This document shows, piece after piece, positions 1 through 12,115 of a stretch of DNA of 64,000 nucleotides. A model generated the notes under the pieces. It was not told where the DNA came from. It searched no databases and saw nothing but the letters and a program-made list of their open reading frames with translations. A program made the translations under genes and the position numbers. How positions within the stretch are numbered: position 1 is the first letter of the stretch; each line of letters opens with the position of its first letter. The DNA comes from Pterobdella sp. o SKG-2022 (taxonomy: Eukaryota; Annelida; Clitellata; Hirudinida; Piscicolidae). Location: the NCBI GenBank assembly GCA_964035795.1, contig OZ038320.1:3969896-4033895 (forward strand), in the 5' to 3' direction.

Positions 1-254
1 AAATTCATCAAAGTACAATGAACTACATTTTTAGTTTTTGCGTGAACATTTCATACAATGCTTTGGCAGAACGACTTAACAAATCTAAAAAAATAAATTT
101 TTAAATCATAAATTTTCATTAAAATTTTAAAATCATATCGACAAGCCAACTTTTCTTGTGAAAATCCCATCTTAATTCTATTAACAATTATACCTGCAAA
201 TTTAAACTTGGCTTTCAGCCTTATAACTCAACTAGATTCTACCTTATTCGCTAG

Positions 255-446
255 AGGGAGTACCCAAACGAAACTCCAGTTGTGGGCTTCGTTAAAAGCA
301 GCAACTACATGAACACCTCTCTACCAAGAGACCAACCCAACCCACTTATCTACAACGAAAACGCTAACCACGGTAAAAGCTTCTACCCCAGCAGTACTTT
401 GCATAACTATTACAACTCCAACGACCCTAATGATTTTGAAAACTGA
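255..446 (+). CDS. 3'-terminal exon of an unidentified gene (partial)
   Basis: I do not recognise this gene; only its last coding exon is in the window. A pyrimidine-rich tract ends in an acceptor (TTCGCTAG, AG at 253-254). It is followed by 63 open codons and a TGA at 444-446. The frame is stopped by that same TAG just before the acceptor, so the exon boundary is needed. The peptide starts REYPNETPVVGF and ends YNSNDPNDFEN. It is hydrophilic and rich in Asn, Tyr, Ser and Pro, and looks like a disordered C-terminal tail. An AATAAA follows the stop by 12 bases. The Asn/Tyr-rich character recalls part of the tail of the next gene, so a tandem relative is possible but unproven. Upstream exons lie outside the window or in 1-250, where I see none. 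Confidence 0.5.
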   Translation, partial: REYPNETPVVGFVKSSNYMNTSLPRDQPNPLIYNENANHGKSFYPSSTLHNYYNSNDPNDFEN

Positions 447-458
447 GTGATTGAACCA

Positions 459-464
459 ATAAAA
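459..464 (+). terminator. AATAAA polyadenylation signal
   Basis: A canonical AATAAA lies 12 bases after the TGA of the terminal exon at 255-446. This spacing supports that stop as the end of a real transcript with a very short 3' UTR. Confidence 0.5.
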
Positions 465-2081
465 GAATTTTTCAATTATTATCATCTGCTCATTTTCTTT
501 ATAAGCTATTGTTGAATATGATAGATTTTATTACTGGTTTAGTTATTGCGTTTTTATTATGAATAGGGGTAGAAATGTTTATTGAAATGGATTAAATTTT
601 ATTATATAAAACCATTATTAAATATGAAATTTATTATAATTTATTAATTACTTTTTCCCATGCACTGGGACACATGATTATAGAATTCTTGATATTTTTT
701 CTCGGAGTGCTAATAAGCAATGACTTACAAATCTTTAAATAAATATTCTTCAAAAAATCCATCAACAATTAGCTCTTAACAAATCTCTTAACAGATAGTT
801 CTTCAAAACTAATCCGTTAATCTCAAATGATCCTAATAAAACTACAATACAACTTGAACAATATAATAAATCAAACAAATATTTAACACAATATTGAAGA
901 CATCATTAAACCAATATTAAGCAATATTAAAGATACAATCAATGACTCAGAACAAAAACAAACATTTGAACAGATCCTTCTAACTTATCTATTTATATTT
1001 AATTTAGCGCTTAATTTCAAAAGTAATAAAACTTACACTATAACAAATAAACGTCCATTAAACTCCATTGAAATGCCAGTCTCTGAGAAAATCTAAAGTT
1101 TATGCTTTCAACACACTGTTATTCATTCATCTACCCAAAAATATTTCTCTCATGTTATATAATTGATAACTACGTAATAAGAGAATACAGTTTGAAAAAC
1201 ATATCAAGTTATTTAGGATTAAAACTACAATGAAGTTTAACTGCTGGAATATCTTTTTAAACTTCAAATCAGTTTTATTCAGTTCTTATTAAAACTCATA
1301 AATTAGATTCCATTTTTCAAGAATATTTCTTGAAATTCTCTTGTTAGCTACCCTTAACAATATAGTATTAATTTATCTTTATGTAGTAACTATGGATTCC
1401 TGAAGCTGGTACCACTATATGCATGATTGGAATTGAAATTGTAGATATCGAATTAAAATAATGATATTTTTTTCAAACTCTTAAGTCAAGTGAATAAAAG
1501 TTACTCATAGTTTGAATTTTTAGGGACTTCAATAGAGCAGCTACTTGTTGTTACTAATTTAAATCTTATTCAATAAAAACTCTAGGGTGTGATTTATTTT
1601 GATATAGCTATGTATAAACAAATCTGATAAAGATTCTAATGGATTTATTCCCATTTTTTATTTAAGCTTTTAATTTTTTTTCGAAAAATTCTTTTAAAAA
1701 AGTCGTGAAAATTCAATTTTAATAGCTTTCATTACAGGTTTTGAAGGTATATCAATGAAATGCATGAGTGAGTTTAACGCCTTTATAAGGTGTAACAAAA
1801 GGATATAATATTGTGTCGTGTGTTAGATACTATTGGTTTATTCTTTGCATTGAAGCTTTCTCATAACGCTTATATTCAGAGCTCTTATAGAAGAACAAAG
1901 CTTAAGAATAACTTTTAGTATTTGTTTGCAAAAAGTACATAATTCAATGATTTCATGAACGTTATGTAAATGGTCTTTCGAATTTATGACTGAATGAGAG
2001 AATATAAACTAAACTAGTGAATTATTTCAAGTTTTTTTTTGAGTTAGACATTCAGTTTGTAACTTTTTTTCGCTTTTCATA
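465..2081. other. Intergenic, no recognisable gene
   Basis: AT-rich sequence with frequent stops in every frame. I see no conserved peptide, RNA gene or repeat family. It should hold the promoter and any 5' UTR of the gene that follows. Confidence 0.5.
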
Positions 2082-4327
2082 ATGCAAATTGCTGGTATGA
2101 AAATTTTGACATTTAATAAACAATAAGTTTTAGTAAAATACAAAATTTTTCAAAACAATACATTAAAAATTCAGTAAATTTAATTTATTACATTAACTCT
2201 CACCTCAAACCTTCTATTCACCAACCTAGTTATCATATCGGCTGTTTTTGGGGGATTGATATTGTTGATTTCATTGCTTTCTTGCCTGATCTTCGCAGTG
2301 AGAAGGAACAAAAGAAAACCCACAAAAAATGAGTTTAGAGATTTCTCGCGTTACGGAAACCAAACGAATATGGCAGGCCAAACAGGGTAGACAAAAGAAT
2401 TCTGATAATATTTGTTTCAAGATCTTTCTCGTTTACAAGCAAAAAACAAACATTTTTTATCATAGTGGCATGAAACTGATATAGTCTTCAAGACCACTAT
2501 GAAGCATTAGATTATAAAGCATTTAGGCTGAAATTATACCATTCGTTAATAACTTGTTTCAGATACAACTACAACAAGTCTCAAGAAGTGGGAGGCAATT
2601 TCGTTTCGAGGAAACAAACCAACAGGTACAATGCCAGTCCCTATGGCTTCGGTGTGGTTCAGGAGGGGGGTGACTTTGATGTTGATAATTACAACGACGG
2701 CAGCTTCCCTCAAAGGTGAATCTTAACTCCATAACCATTACTTTGTAGTCTCCCACATAGAACCAATCTTATTATTGTTTAGAATCTGTTTTGTAATTGA
2801 AAATCTAATGTAAAGTAGCTAATATAATAAAAAATAAAATAAACCCTGTGTTTCCCTGTTTTATTTAATGTAAACTATGTCTTTAAAATCAAAAATAGTG
2901 CTCAAACGGCTCCAGTGGTCTGGCAAACCTCTTACCTGCCTCCAAGCAACAATCCATATGCTCTTGGGAACACGTAAGGAAACATACGTTACAGTAACTT
3001 TTTAGTTATGGGGTCTTTTTATATTAATTATATATATATTATGTATGCTTTAAGTTTTCATCGTCATGATACACTTTTGTAACTTTAATTTAGAAGCGAT
3101 AGTTGGTGTGTTGTTATAGTTATGTAATTTTTTTTCAGAGTTTACCCGCAAAATTTTGCCACGTCTTACGTGCCAGGATACGTTCGAAAGTATGTGCTGT
3201 TGAAAATGAATACTGGATATATAACTAAAAATATTTAGAAAAACACAGCTTCATGATTTCAAAGTTTTCTGATTTTAAAAATAAGTTATTATAAAGTTAT
3301 TACACTTTATTTGAAGCGTTTCCGAGAAAAAAGGTAAAAAGAAGAAGAATAAGGGTTATAGTAGCAGTAGTAGTGAAAGTGAAGATGATAATGTTGTCGT
3401 GGCTAGAAAGTGGATTGGCCAACAAAAAAGATAGTAAGTTATATTCAGTTTTTTTTATTCAACTTTATTTAATAGAACTATATTATTTTAAAAAAATATT
3501 AGTGTTAACTCTAGTAGTTTTTTTTAGCTATTACTGATTTTTTTCCTCAAAGTGACACCAGTAGTACTAGTAGTGACAGCGAAGATGAAGTGCAAAGGAG
3601 GAAATCAAAGAAAAAAATGAAGTATGTTGAAGTATTTCAACGAAAAAAATACCAAAATGTCTAAAATTTATTTTTCTATTTAAAAAGGAAAAATAAAGGC
3701 GTGAATCAAATGGCAGTGTTTGAAGCTCCATCCCAAGCTCTATCCACCCCTCAAGCTGTATTCCAACCACCACAACAAAAAGTTGTTTACCAACCACAGC
3801 AAAAAGTTATTTATCAACCACAACAAACTGCTTCACAACCACAAGTCTTGAATGCTTCTAACTTGCCTAAGATCATACAAATCCCATCAGCCCAAACCCA
3901 ACCTTCTGCCTATGTTATCAACATTCCCAACCAGCAAGAAGAACAACAAGAAACCCGTATCTCTTATGAAGCTCAACCTGCAGTTAAACAATACAACATC
4001 ACAGGTTCCTCGGTCTTCACTCCCCACCAAACTGGTCTTCCTAAGCCTTATGAAAACCAAGTGAAGTCTGTGAACATCGACGGAGGATGCGGACTAAATG
4101 GAGGAATCATAGCTCCACGTGTTATTACAAGCGGGGTTGCAGCAGGAAACATTTACACAACTAACGGCTTTGATAACCAGGGTTTTGATATGGTGGAAAC
4201 ATCTAATGGTTTCCAAAACAATGTGGGTCAGGTTTTTGGTGGCATTATGACAAAGCATTCAGCCCAGCCATTCCAGACATACTCCCCTTTTTTGAACCAG
4301 AAACCACTTTTCTTCCAAGCTCCTTAA
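2082..4327 (+). CDS. Unrecognised single-pass membrane protein with long repetitive cytoplasmic tail
   Basis: I do not recognise the family. The exons are 2230-2386, 2563-2715, 2899-2973, 3139-3189, 3317-3433, 3553-3621 and 3688-4327, all with GT/AG borders. Every join between them is phase 2, and the frame stays open throughout. A 13-base first exon (2082-2094, ATG to GTATGA donor, phase 1) is the weakest part; with it the protein is about 424 residues. Exon 2 encodes a hydrophobic segment (IISAVFGGLILLISLLSCL) followed by RRNKRK, so the start is probably a signal anchor with the tail in the cytoplasm. The tail is Tyr/Asn/Gly-rich, then carries two modules in which Lys clusters alternate with Ser/acidic runs (SSSSSESEDD and TSSTSSDSEDE). 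These look like casein kinase 2 substrates. A Gln-rich region with YQPQQK repeats follows, and the protein ends FFQAP. It may be an adaptor or scaffold, but the function is unknown. A longer extracellular N-terminus encoded further upstream cannot be excluded. Confidence 0.7.
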
Positions 4328-5695
4328 GAACCAATATATGCTCCTTTAACTTACCATCTTTAACATGGAAAACTAATAGTAACTTCTCAAAATTTTATAT
4401 TTAAGTAAAAGTTTAAGTATAAAATCAGCTTTTAGTGTGTTTATGGTTTATTTAATTATGCTTCAAAGTAATTTAGGGAAGCTTGTCGCTCAACTAACTC
4501 GCTTCTAATGCTGCTATCGTTATAAACCAATAATATAAGCTAGGTTATAAACTAATTTCAAAAACAACTTTTTATGAACTGCTCATATTGCCAGTGATTA
4601 TATTCATTTATGTTGTGCTAAAAACGTTTTACGAGCCATTTTTCTTAAAACATTCGAACATCCAAAATACAATCATCACCTGAAAATATTTATACGTAAA
4701 AATGCCAAGCTTTTCGTTACAAGTGCAACATTAAAAAACACATTGCCGTGCTTATAACAAAAATCTTGGAAATTTTTACAAAACTTTTCAGTGTTCAGTG
4801 GTTTTTGTATTGATAAGTTTGGCTTAAAAAACACCAAGTACTCAAAATTTGTTGATATTCCAAAAAACCGCACTTTGATCCTGAAATAATCTAAAACGTG
4901 AGTAGGACATAGAAATTATTAATCTTCGAGTATTTATGGAATAGTTAGAAAAGTATAAAAATTATAATCGAGATTTAAAGCCACGACTTAGTCAAGGACG
5001 TCTTTAGAGCTATATTTTTTAGATTTATATTCAAAACATGCTGGCGTTAAAAAGTGTTGAATATATTATAAATAAGTAAATAGTATAAAAGTTTATAAAC
5101 TAGTAGTATTGAAGTTTAAAAACCAAAAAAGTATTTATTAACCAATAATTTCAAGTAAACGTACATCTTCAAAAAGCTTTTAACATTTCAATAATTATAA
5201 TGAAAAATAAGGCACAAAACGGTGAGACAGACAAATCTATTAAAATTACATGAATTTTTTTTACAACAGTTTTATAAGAAGAATAAAATTTAACGATCCA
5301 TAAAAATAGAAGTTCAAAAATAAAACTAAATTCAAAATTACCCGTGAAAAAAACATAAAGTTAACAATGTAAATGATAAAGAACTGCAAAAATCTGTTTA
5401 CCCCTTTCGAAAACGACGATCAAAATAATTAATATAACAAATTTATTAGCGATATTAAAAAGTCCAAAAACTAAAACAATAAAAATGATAAAAAATAAAA
5501 ACATAAAATAATTTGGATATAAAAATAAATACATTGTATTATTTCAGGCTTGGGCTTACCGAAAAATCGTCATTGATTCAGACGGCATAGTTAATCATTA
5601 AAATTAAGCAACGCAATTTCAGCATCGGAAAAAGTCAGTATTTTTGTTTTGAAAATTGATCGGATTGCACTGATTATTGAATTTTCATTAAAGTT
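4328..5695. other. Convergent intergenic region
   Basis: Lies between the stops of the membrane-protein gene (+) and the Hox gene (-), so it holds both 3' UTRs. It is AT-rich and I see no further gene. A TATAAA-type variant near 4419 could be the poly(A) signal of the left gene, but no clear AATAAA stands out. Confidence 0.5.
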
Positions 5696-8600
5696 TCAGT
5701 GCAGATTGTGATGGTGGAAATAACTAACCGGCTCAAAAAACTTTTCTTGGTTCCCCTCATTACACCACTGCCACGCATCGCTCCTACGGTTCTTTAAACG
5801 GTAAGTGTTTTCGCTAGAAGATGCATTTGCGTAATAGTTCTGGTTACGAGTGTTGAAATGACTTTTTTCACCGTTTAAATTGCTATTGGTGTTCGGGTTT
5901 TTATAATTAAGATAGTTATTGTTTTTGATGTTCATGTGTGGTTTGTCTGTGTTGTATGCATATTGGAAAGATTTTTTCTCGTTTATATTTATTAAAGGTT
6001 CTTTACCATAAAGGTTTCTCTTTTCTTCTAGACCAAAAGCTTGCATTGAGTTATTTCCTTCAATGTATTTAACGTTTTGAGCTTGAGTATCTTTTGAAAA
6101 ATTCGAAAAATTCATGTCCAAGTTTTCTAAAGAAGATGTGTCGAAAGGAGTTGAAACATCACAATTGAAGGCATTGTGTAAATAGGTAGGTTCTTGGAAG
6201 TGGGGAAAAGAAGACGGAAACAAAGCTACAGAATCAGTACTCGTTTGGTAATTGTTTTGTTTATGAGGCAAAGAATCAGTAGGATTTTTATGGTAATTAT
6301 TAGAAGCGAAATTAGAGGGTTGAAGTAAGTATGATTGGTGATGAGGTTGATAATTAGTTTGGTAGAACGATTGATAAGCTGGTTGGTATAACGACTGGTA
6401 GGATGACGGGTGGTGGTGTTGAAAGAATGGATGGTAAAGGTTTTTACGGCTGAAGTTCTGGTTTGTGTCTTTCTTCCACTTCATTCTACGGTTTTGAAAC
6501 CATACCTTCACTTGCTTCTCACTCAGTTCTAGAACATTTGAAATTTCTGATCTTCGCTTACCACTCAAATATCTATTGAAAAGTTCAAAGATTAAATGAT
6601 TGATAAAAACATTTTCTGTCTTCAACCTAGATAAACTATAAATAATATTTGGTCATTAAGATTTAACAAAGAAGAAATAACTCAAAATTATTGCTTAGAA
6701 GATACTCAATGTGAGGTTTGAATTAAGCTTTCTTGAATAAGACGTCAAAAAATGAAGAGTTTAAACGCATTAATTCTGAAGACAAACTTCAATTTATATG
6801 ATATCACAAGACTAAACAATTACTTATGTATCAAAATATTGAAAAAAAACATATCCTGTCTGTAGCGGAAACTTGAATTATTTAAATAAAATTAGTGAAA
6901 AAATCTTACTTGCTGAAGCAGAATTCTTTTTCAAGTTCCAGGGTTTGGTATCTAGAGTACGAGGTTCTAAGCCTTTTGTTGTTACTCTCTTCAGAGCTTT
7001 TTTTATCGTTTGAACTATCCTCTTTTTTCGTCTCAGCATTAGAATCATCACCATCTTCGTCCTTATCCTGGTTCGAGTGGTTTTCTGTAGTTGCATTTTC
7101 ATGACTCTTTGTCTCTTCACTGGCGTCATTTGGCGTTTGATCTTTCTTGTCTGAACAAAATGCTATTTTATTCGCGTAGACGGAGCTTTTAGTGTTGAAG
7201 GTTTTGTTGGCGACACCGTTCTTGGTACATCTGTTGTTACTCTTATGCGACTTTTTCATCCAAGGGTAAATGGCTTTCAGAATAGAATTGTGCCTAACAC
7301 TACTGTTATTCAAATGTGTGTTTTTCATAACCTTTATATCTTTTTTCCTATTGTTCGTATCGTTTTTTCTACACCCATCTTCTAACTTTTTCGAGTGTTC
7401 GTTTAAGTTAGTTGTGCTGCTGATGTCATCATTCATACTGTTTTCTATATTATTATGAGAAATTTTACTATTAGAAGTATCAATATTTAGGGTTTTGTAT
7501 GGGAGATAGTTCTTTGAAGGAATATGCTTATCAAAAAAAAGGTTTGTTTTGAGTCCAAGAAGGTTTTGATGATGCTTTTTTACAGAACGTTCTTCTACCG
7601 GGGAATTTTTGTATTCTTTATTCGAACCTTCCACCATATTCCTTCTATTGGTATTCTTTTTGTTCGAGTTATTTGGGCCACTTTTACGGTCAACTTTCAT
7701 TGTTTCATCTGTATCATTTTCATTAAGTATACCCCTCTCTTCAAAATCATTGTTATTTTTATCTTCATTTTGGTCGTTATTATTGGTTTTTGACACGTGT
7801 TCTACCTCGCTTTGTTTTCGATAATCTTTAAAAAATATATACGGCATGAAGGTTGTTTCAGTATTTTTATTGCTTGCCTCATTGACTTTATCATTCACGA
7901 TTTCTAAATGGTTTATCCCATCAATAGACTGTTTTTTATTAGCTTCATTTTTGTATGCTTCTAAATAGCTTTTATCGTCAATCTTCACATTAATTTCAGC
8001 TTGCTTGGCTTGATTTGTATGATCTTCAGAGAATTCTGGTGTTTTATCATTTCCAGTTATTTGGTCGCATTTATCTTCCAAACTAAAACCACTATTGCTC
8101 AAGGTCTCATCGCTTCTCTGCGCTTCAAAAGTCGTGCTGGAAATATTCTTCTCATCATCCTCCTCCTTTATACTCGTCTCTCCACTGTCAGTTTCATTGG
8201 CTCCACTGTTGTATTCATCGTTGTTTTTCAACGCAAAAACATAGTGCGGAGGGTTGAGAAGATCGTATTCAGGATTGAAACATGGGTGTTTGAAGGAATA
8301 CGTGCAATCGTTTTGATTGTAGTTCGAAACAATGGCATAGTGGTTCAAGTTTTGGTGGTAAGTCTGGTAATAAAATGGGGTACAACAGTTTTGATAGCAA
8401 TAGGAAGATGGGTGTGAAAATGAAGAATTGTATGTGATATTTGTAGAAGATGGTGTGGTCGATAAACAAGAAGAAGCTGCGGAAAACGTTGAAAAAGTTT
8501 GTGAAAGTGATGTGTACGTCGAAAAGTTGTTCATGGATGAGAGAGAAGATGTGTGGTCAATGAATGATTGTGGCGAATAAATGGAAAAGTGAGTTGAAGT

Positions 8601-8828
8601 ATTCTCCAGAAAAACTCCTTGCTGGTAGGGAGGCAACATATTTGTCGAAAACTTTTTTCCTTCTAAGTCATTTTCCTTATTTGATGTCTCTGATAGTTTC
8701 TGATAGATTTTATTTTTTTCTTTGTTTTTTTCAATTTTTGCGTTGTAATTGACTTGGTTAGAGGCATCGTAAGAGTAAAAGACCCCATCTTGCACCACAG
8801 TCGGAGGTATTCCTTGTATTCCCTTCAT
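5696..8828 (-). CDS. Hox4: Hox4-like homeobox transcription factor, very large, intron inside the homeobox
   Basis: Two coding exons, 8828-6910 and 6572-5696, join in phase 2 (AA|A, Lys24 of the homeodomain) across a 337-base intron with GTAAGA donor and TTTTCAATAG acceptor. ATG at 8828 is chosen because the frame meets a stop just upstream; the codon before it is GTG. The product is about 931 residues. The hexapeptide IYPWMKKSH sits near residues 520-528. The homeodomain spans about 617-676, beginning [17 protein letters not shown] and ending [16 protein letters not shown]. It has Trp48, Phe49, Gln50, Asn51 and Arg53. The YPWMKK context and MKWKKD end fit Hox4 best among Hox classes. The N-terminus is rich in Ser/Tyr/Asn, then acidic and Asn-rich. 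The C-terminus has Tyr-Gln repeats. Usual Hox4 proteins are roughly 250-450 residues, so this one is strongly expanded. The homeodomain is divergent (Cys21, Ser23, Gly28). Assignment to homeobox/Hox is firm; the paralogue group is less so. Confidence 0.88.
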
Positions 8829-8863
8829 CACTTCGATGGTTCGCCAAGATTAACCTGGATCAT
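8828..8863 (-). other. Possible upstream ORF overlapping the Hox start codon
   Basis: An 11-codon ORF starts with ATG at 8863-8861 and ends with a TGA whose last base is the A of the Hox ATG (TGATG). If this sequence is in the mature 5' UTR, it could lower or gate Hox translation by reinitiation. Whether it is transcribed is unknown. Confidence 0.3.
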
Positions 8864-11800
8864 TTGATTATAATTATTTTCAAAGATTTAATCACCATTC
8901 GTTTTTAAAATGCTCAAAAATAACTTAATGTCAACTTCAAAATAAATTTTAATGGTCTAAAAGTGAATTGTGAATTAATAGTTGACATGAATCTTTTTGT
9001 TTGTAAAATATTCAAAAGTAAAAGTAAAACAAATTTCAATTAAATGCATCAAAAGAAGTCATTTTGTAGCGTGTAAATTTATCAAAAAGTCTGATAAGCA
9101 GTAGGTGGAGCTAACGCTGTTATGAACCAATAGCAACATAAGCAGTAGTTATCGATCAAAATGAACCAATAAGAGAGTGAGATTTTGATATTTTGAATTA
9201 TTTCAAAAGAAAATCCAAATTTTTCAACTGTGACGATTAATATCAGTTTATTATTTTTAAAAACTTCGATTTACTGAAGGAATAATGAAATATGAAACTG
9301 TTCGATAAATTTTCTGCTTTCAATTTTCAGGAAATAAAATTAAAATTTTTGAAAAAAGATCAAATATAGAATTTTTTAAAATATTCACGCACTGGTATAT
9401 TTTTTATTTTACCTACATATCATGATTAAAAGTTCATTTTTAAGATTTTTTTTGTTCTAGATTCTGAATTTCTGTGTGAAAATTTTCAGCTAAGTGTAGT
9501 TAATAATTTTTTTATAAACAAGTTTTCAGACTCGGTAAGTTAGAAGTGAGTCCAAAGTTTTATCCATAAATTAAGCCAAGTTTTTATTATTTTATCCTTC
9601 AAAACCTAATTTTAAAAATTTAATTTTTATTCAATTTTTTATAAAACTTAATACAAATCAAAGCAAAAAAAGATTCAAAATCACTATCATTTCTTGGCGG
9701 GTTTTATTGATAGCGGGTCTTTTTAAAGGTCTTTTTATCCTCTTAAACTTTAACTACCAGATTCTTTAAACAAACATAACAACAATTCTCATTTACTTCA
9801 CATAATTATCATTTCAATTCTCTATTAATCGCATACAGATAAACAATTAGTACAACCCTATTGAAGTCTAAGAAAAGAAAGATTAATTTTATTACAATAT
9901 CAATATAATAAGTTATCAAGTCCATAAATGATTGACTATCATAAGGTTTTTAATACTTTTTTCTCATCATGTGTTACAGCTTTAATAAAAGATAATTTTC
10001 TTGCTTTATCAACCAAGTCAATTATATTAAAAGACCCATTATCTTATCAGCTAATTGCATGAAATCCAAGTAGTTCATTAAAAACTGTTTGATAACACGA
10101 TTTGTATTGTATTGAAATTTATATTTGGTTTCATCGCTTAAAAACACCATGTTACACCAGTAAACCATATAAATCCTAGTTATTCAATAACATATTTGTT
10201 ATGTTAAGCTTTGTGTTTTGATTCATAATGAAATTTCCTAATAAAAGTATGGTTTCATTGATAATTGCCATTAGATTCATCGAAACACAATCCTGTAGAA
10301 TAGGTTGTATGAATTATAAATACTTAATCAATGTTGCTTAGAATTTTTATATGTTCGTGAACTTGATATGTTGAAATTTGTGAATCAATAGATTCAATTT
10401 GGGTTTCTTTTTGAAACCAGAAGAAAAAATTTCAGCAACAGATTTATAAAGCAAAAAAGATAACACAAAGAATTTCAATTATTTTTTTATAAAGCTGTTA
10501 TAAACTTATATAGTTTTTTATTCTCACCTGCTTCAAAATGTTTTGGCAAATATAAAACTTTAAATCAATTTAACAGCACAAAAACTTCAAAACACCTTAA
10601 ATTCATATACATAAATCCACTTAAAAACTCTCTACCATAACCAACAGTGATAACAACACCGAACCTAGTTTTACTACAAATCCACGTATAAAAAACTCAA
10701 AAGAGCAAAAAAAAAAGAAAGGTTTTATAAGTGATGTACACCTTATAGGCCACACTCACCAGTTATATTTATATACACTTTTGTTAGTGGCCTTATCAGC
10801 TATAGCAGAGGTGATTAAAAAAAGATTTTAACTGTTTGTAATCGATAACAAAAATTAGGCTTATTTGAGGTTTTGTTCAGAATTTGAAAAATTGAAGTTA
10901 ATTGGGAGATCATTTGCATTTTCTTGAATTTTTAATTTGACTGCAAGAAGTTATTATTAGCATGTAAGCAAACAAAATCTTCAGTTAAATTCCACACTAT
11001 AACATTAATGCTAATGATTATAACAATTGAGTAAATGTATTTTCTTTCATGTTTTGAAGGCCTGGGGCAGGTTTCTAAATGCTTAGAGTTCCTTAAACAT
11101 TACAAATGACCATCAAACGGTTGTTTTAATATCCTCGATGTCATATACAATTAATTAACTACCACCAAGCCACTAAGAGAGTTTGCAACTAGTTTGAAAT
11201 AGCTTGAGATTTGCGTAAGTTCAATGAAAATGAAAAATTAGTTATGTTTATATAAGAAGTCTCAAATAGAAAGTCATTAATATCATTGAAAGCTATTGTG
11301 CCTATCCCTAAATCATCCTTAAAAATAACTACTATCAATCTATATGGCTGCCAGCAATCCCCTAGATATTATTAATATTTTTATCATAAAAATATTGATG
11401 ATCAAATAATTTTCTCTAAAGCAATCTCTCTTTGAAATAACTAAACCTCAAATCTGCGGAAGGTTGTATGCAACGAAGAAAATCTGATTGATTGATGAAA
11501 TGAAGAAAGAACAAAAATAATTCAAAACACGCCAAGACTGAGCAGAAAATCAAGAAGAATAGGGTGAAAAAATATAAAATATTGGTATTCACAATGAATA
11601 CTGCATACATAATGCAGGCGTTTTTGATTTATTTGTGTTACTTGGTGCAAACTTAAAAATCATAAACGTTCAGTTTCAAGCCTCCTCAAGATGCATATAG
11701 TCCTACAAAGGTAATTATATTAATTAATTCATTATCAATAACCCAAGCAGTTTGACGCAGAGTTCTTAATCGTTTTATGTCTTTAACTTTTGTTATTTAG

Positions 11801-12004
11801 TTGTAATTAATAACTAATATATAAAAAATATTAATGAATTTAATGTTGAAAAATTATTGATCTCTTTAAAATAATTATCAATTTAAAACAAGTTTTCTAG
11901 TAAATAATGAAATAAAGTTGAAAATTAATTAACTCAAATGGTAGTCACTATTTTGATAACACTTTAATCCATTCATACATAACATAACATATTTGAAATC
12001 AATT

Positions 12005-12115
12005 GCCAATGTTACGTCATGTTCACAGACGTAGGCAGACACCGACGTGCTACGTGTCATTTGCTTGAAGCGCCTCCGTTGCTACAGTGGCGCTATATAA
12101 ATTAGAGCCATTAAA
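12005..12115. other. GC-richer segment with CRE-like word and TATATAA
   Basis: About 100 bases stand out from very AT-rich surroundings. They contain TTACGTCA near 12011, several ACGT cores, and TATATAA near 12094. This could be a promoter or the relic of a DNA transposon. No coding exon or terminal repeat supports either choice. Confidence 0.25.

Noticed and set aside
7270..8752. Several plus-strand and frame-shifted open frames of 60-138 codons across the Hox first exon
   Set aside because: They are shadows of the long Hox coding frame. They are Phe/Leu/Ile-rich by composition and have no motifs.
10735..10800. AGGCCAC and GTGGCCT inverted words as a transposon end
   Set aside because: Only 7 bp of complementarity with no target duplication or related copy; expected by chance.
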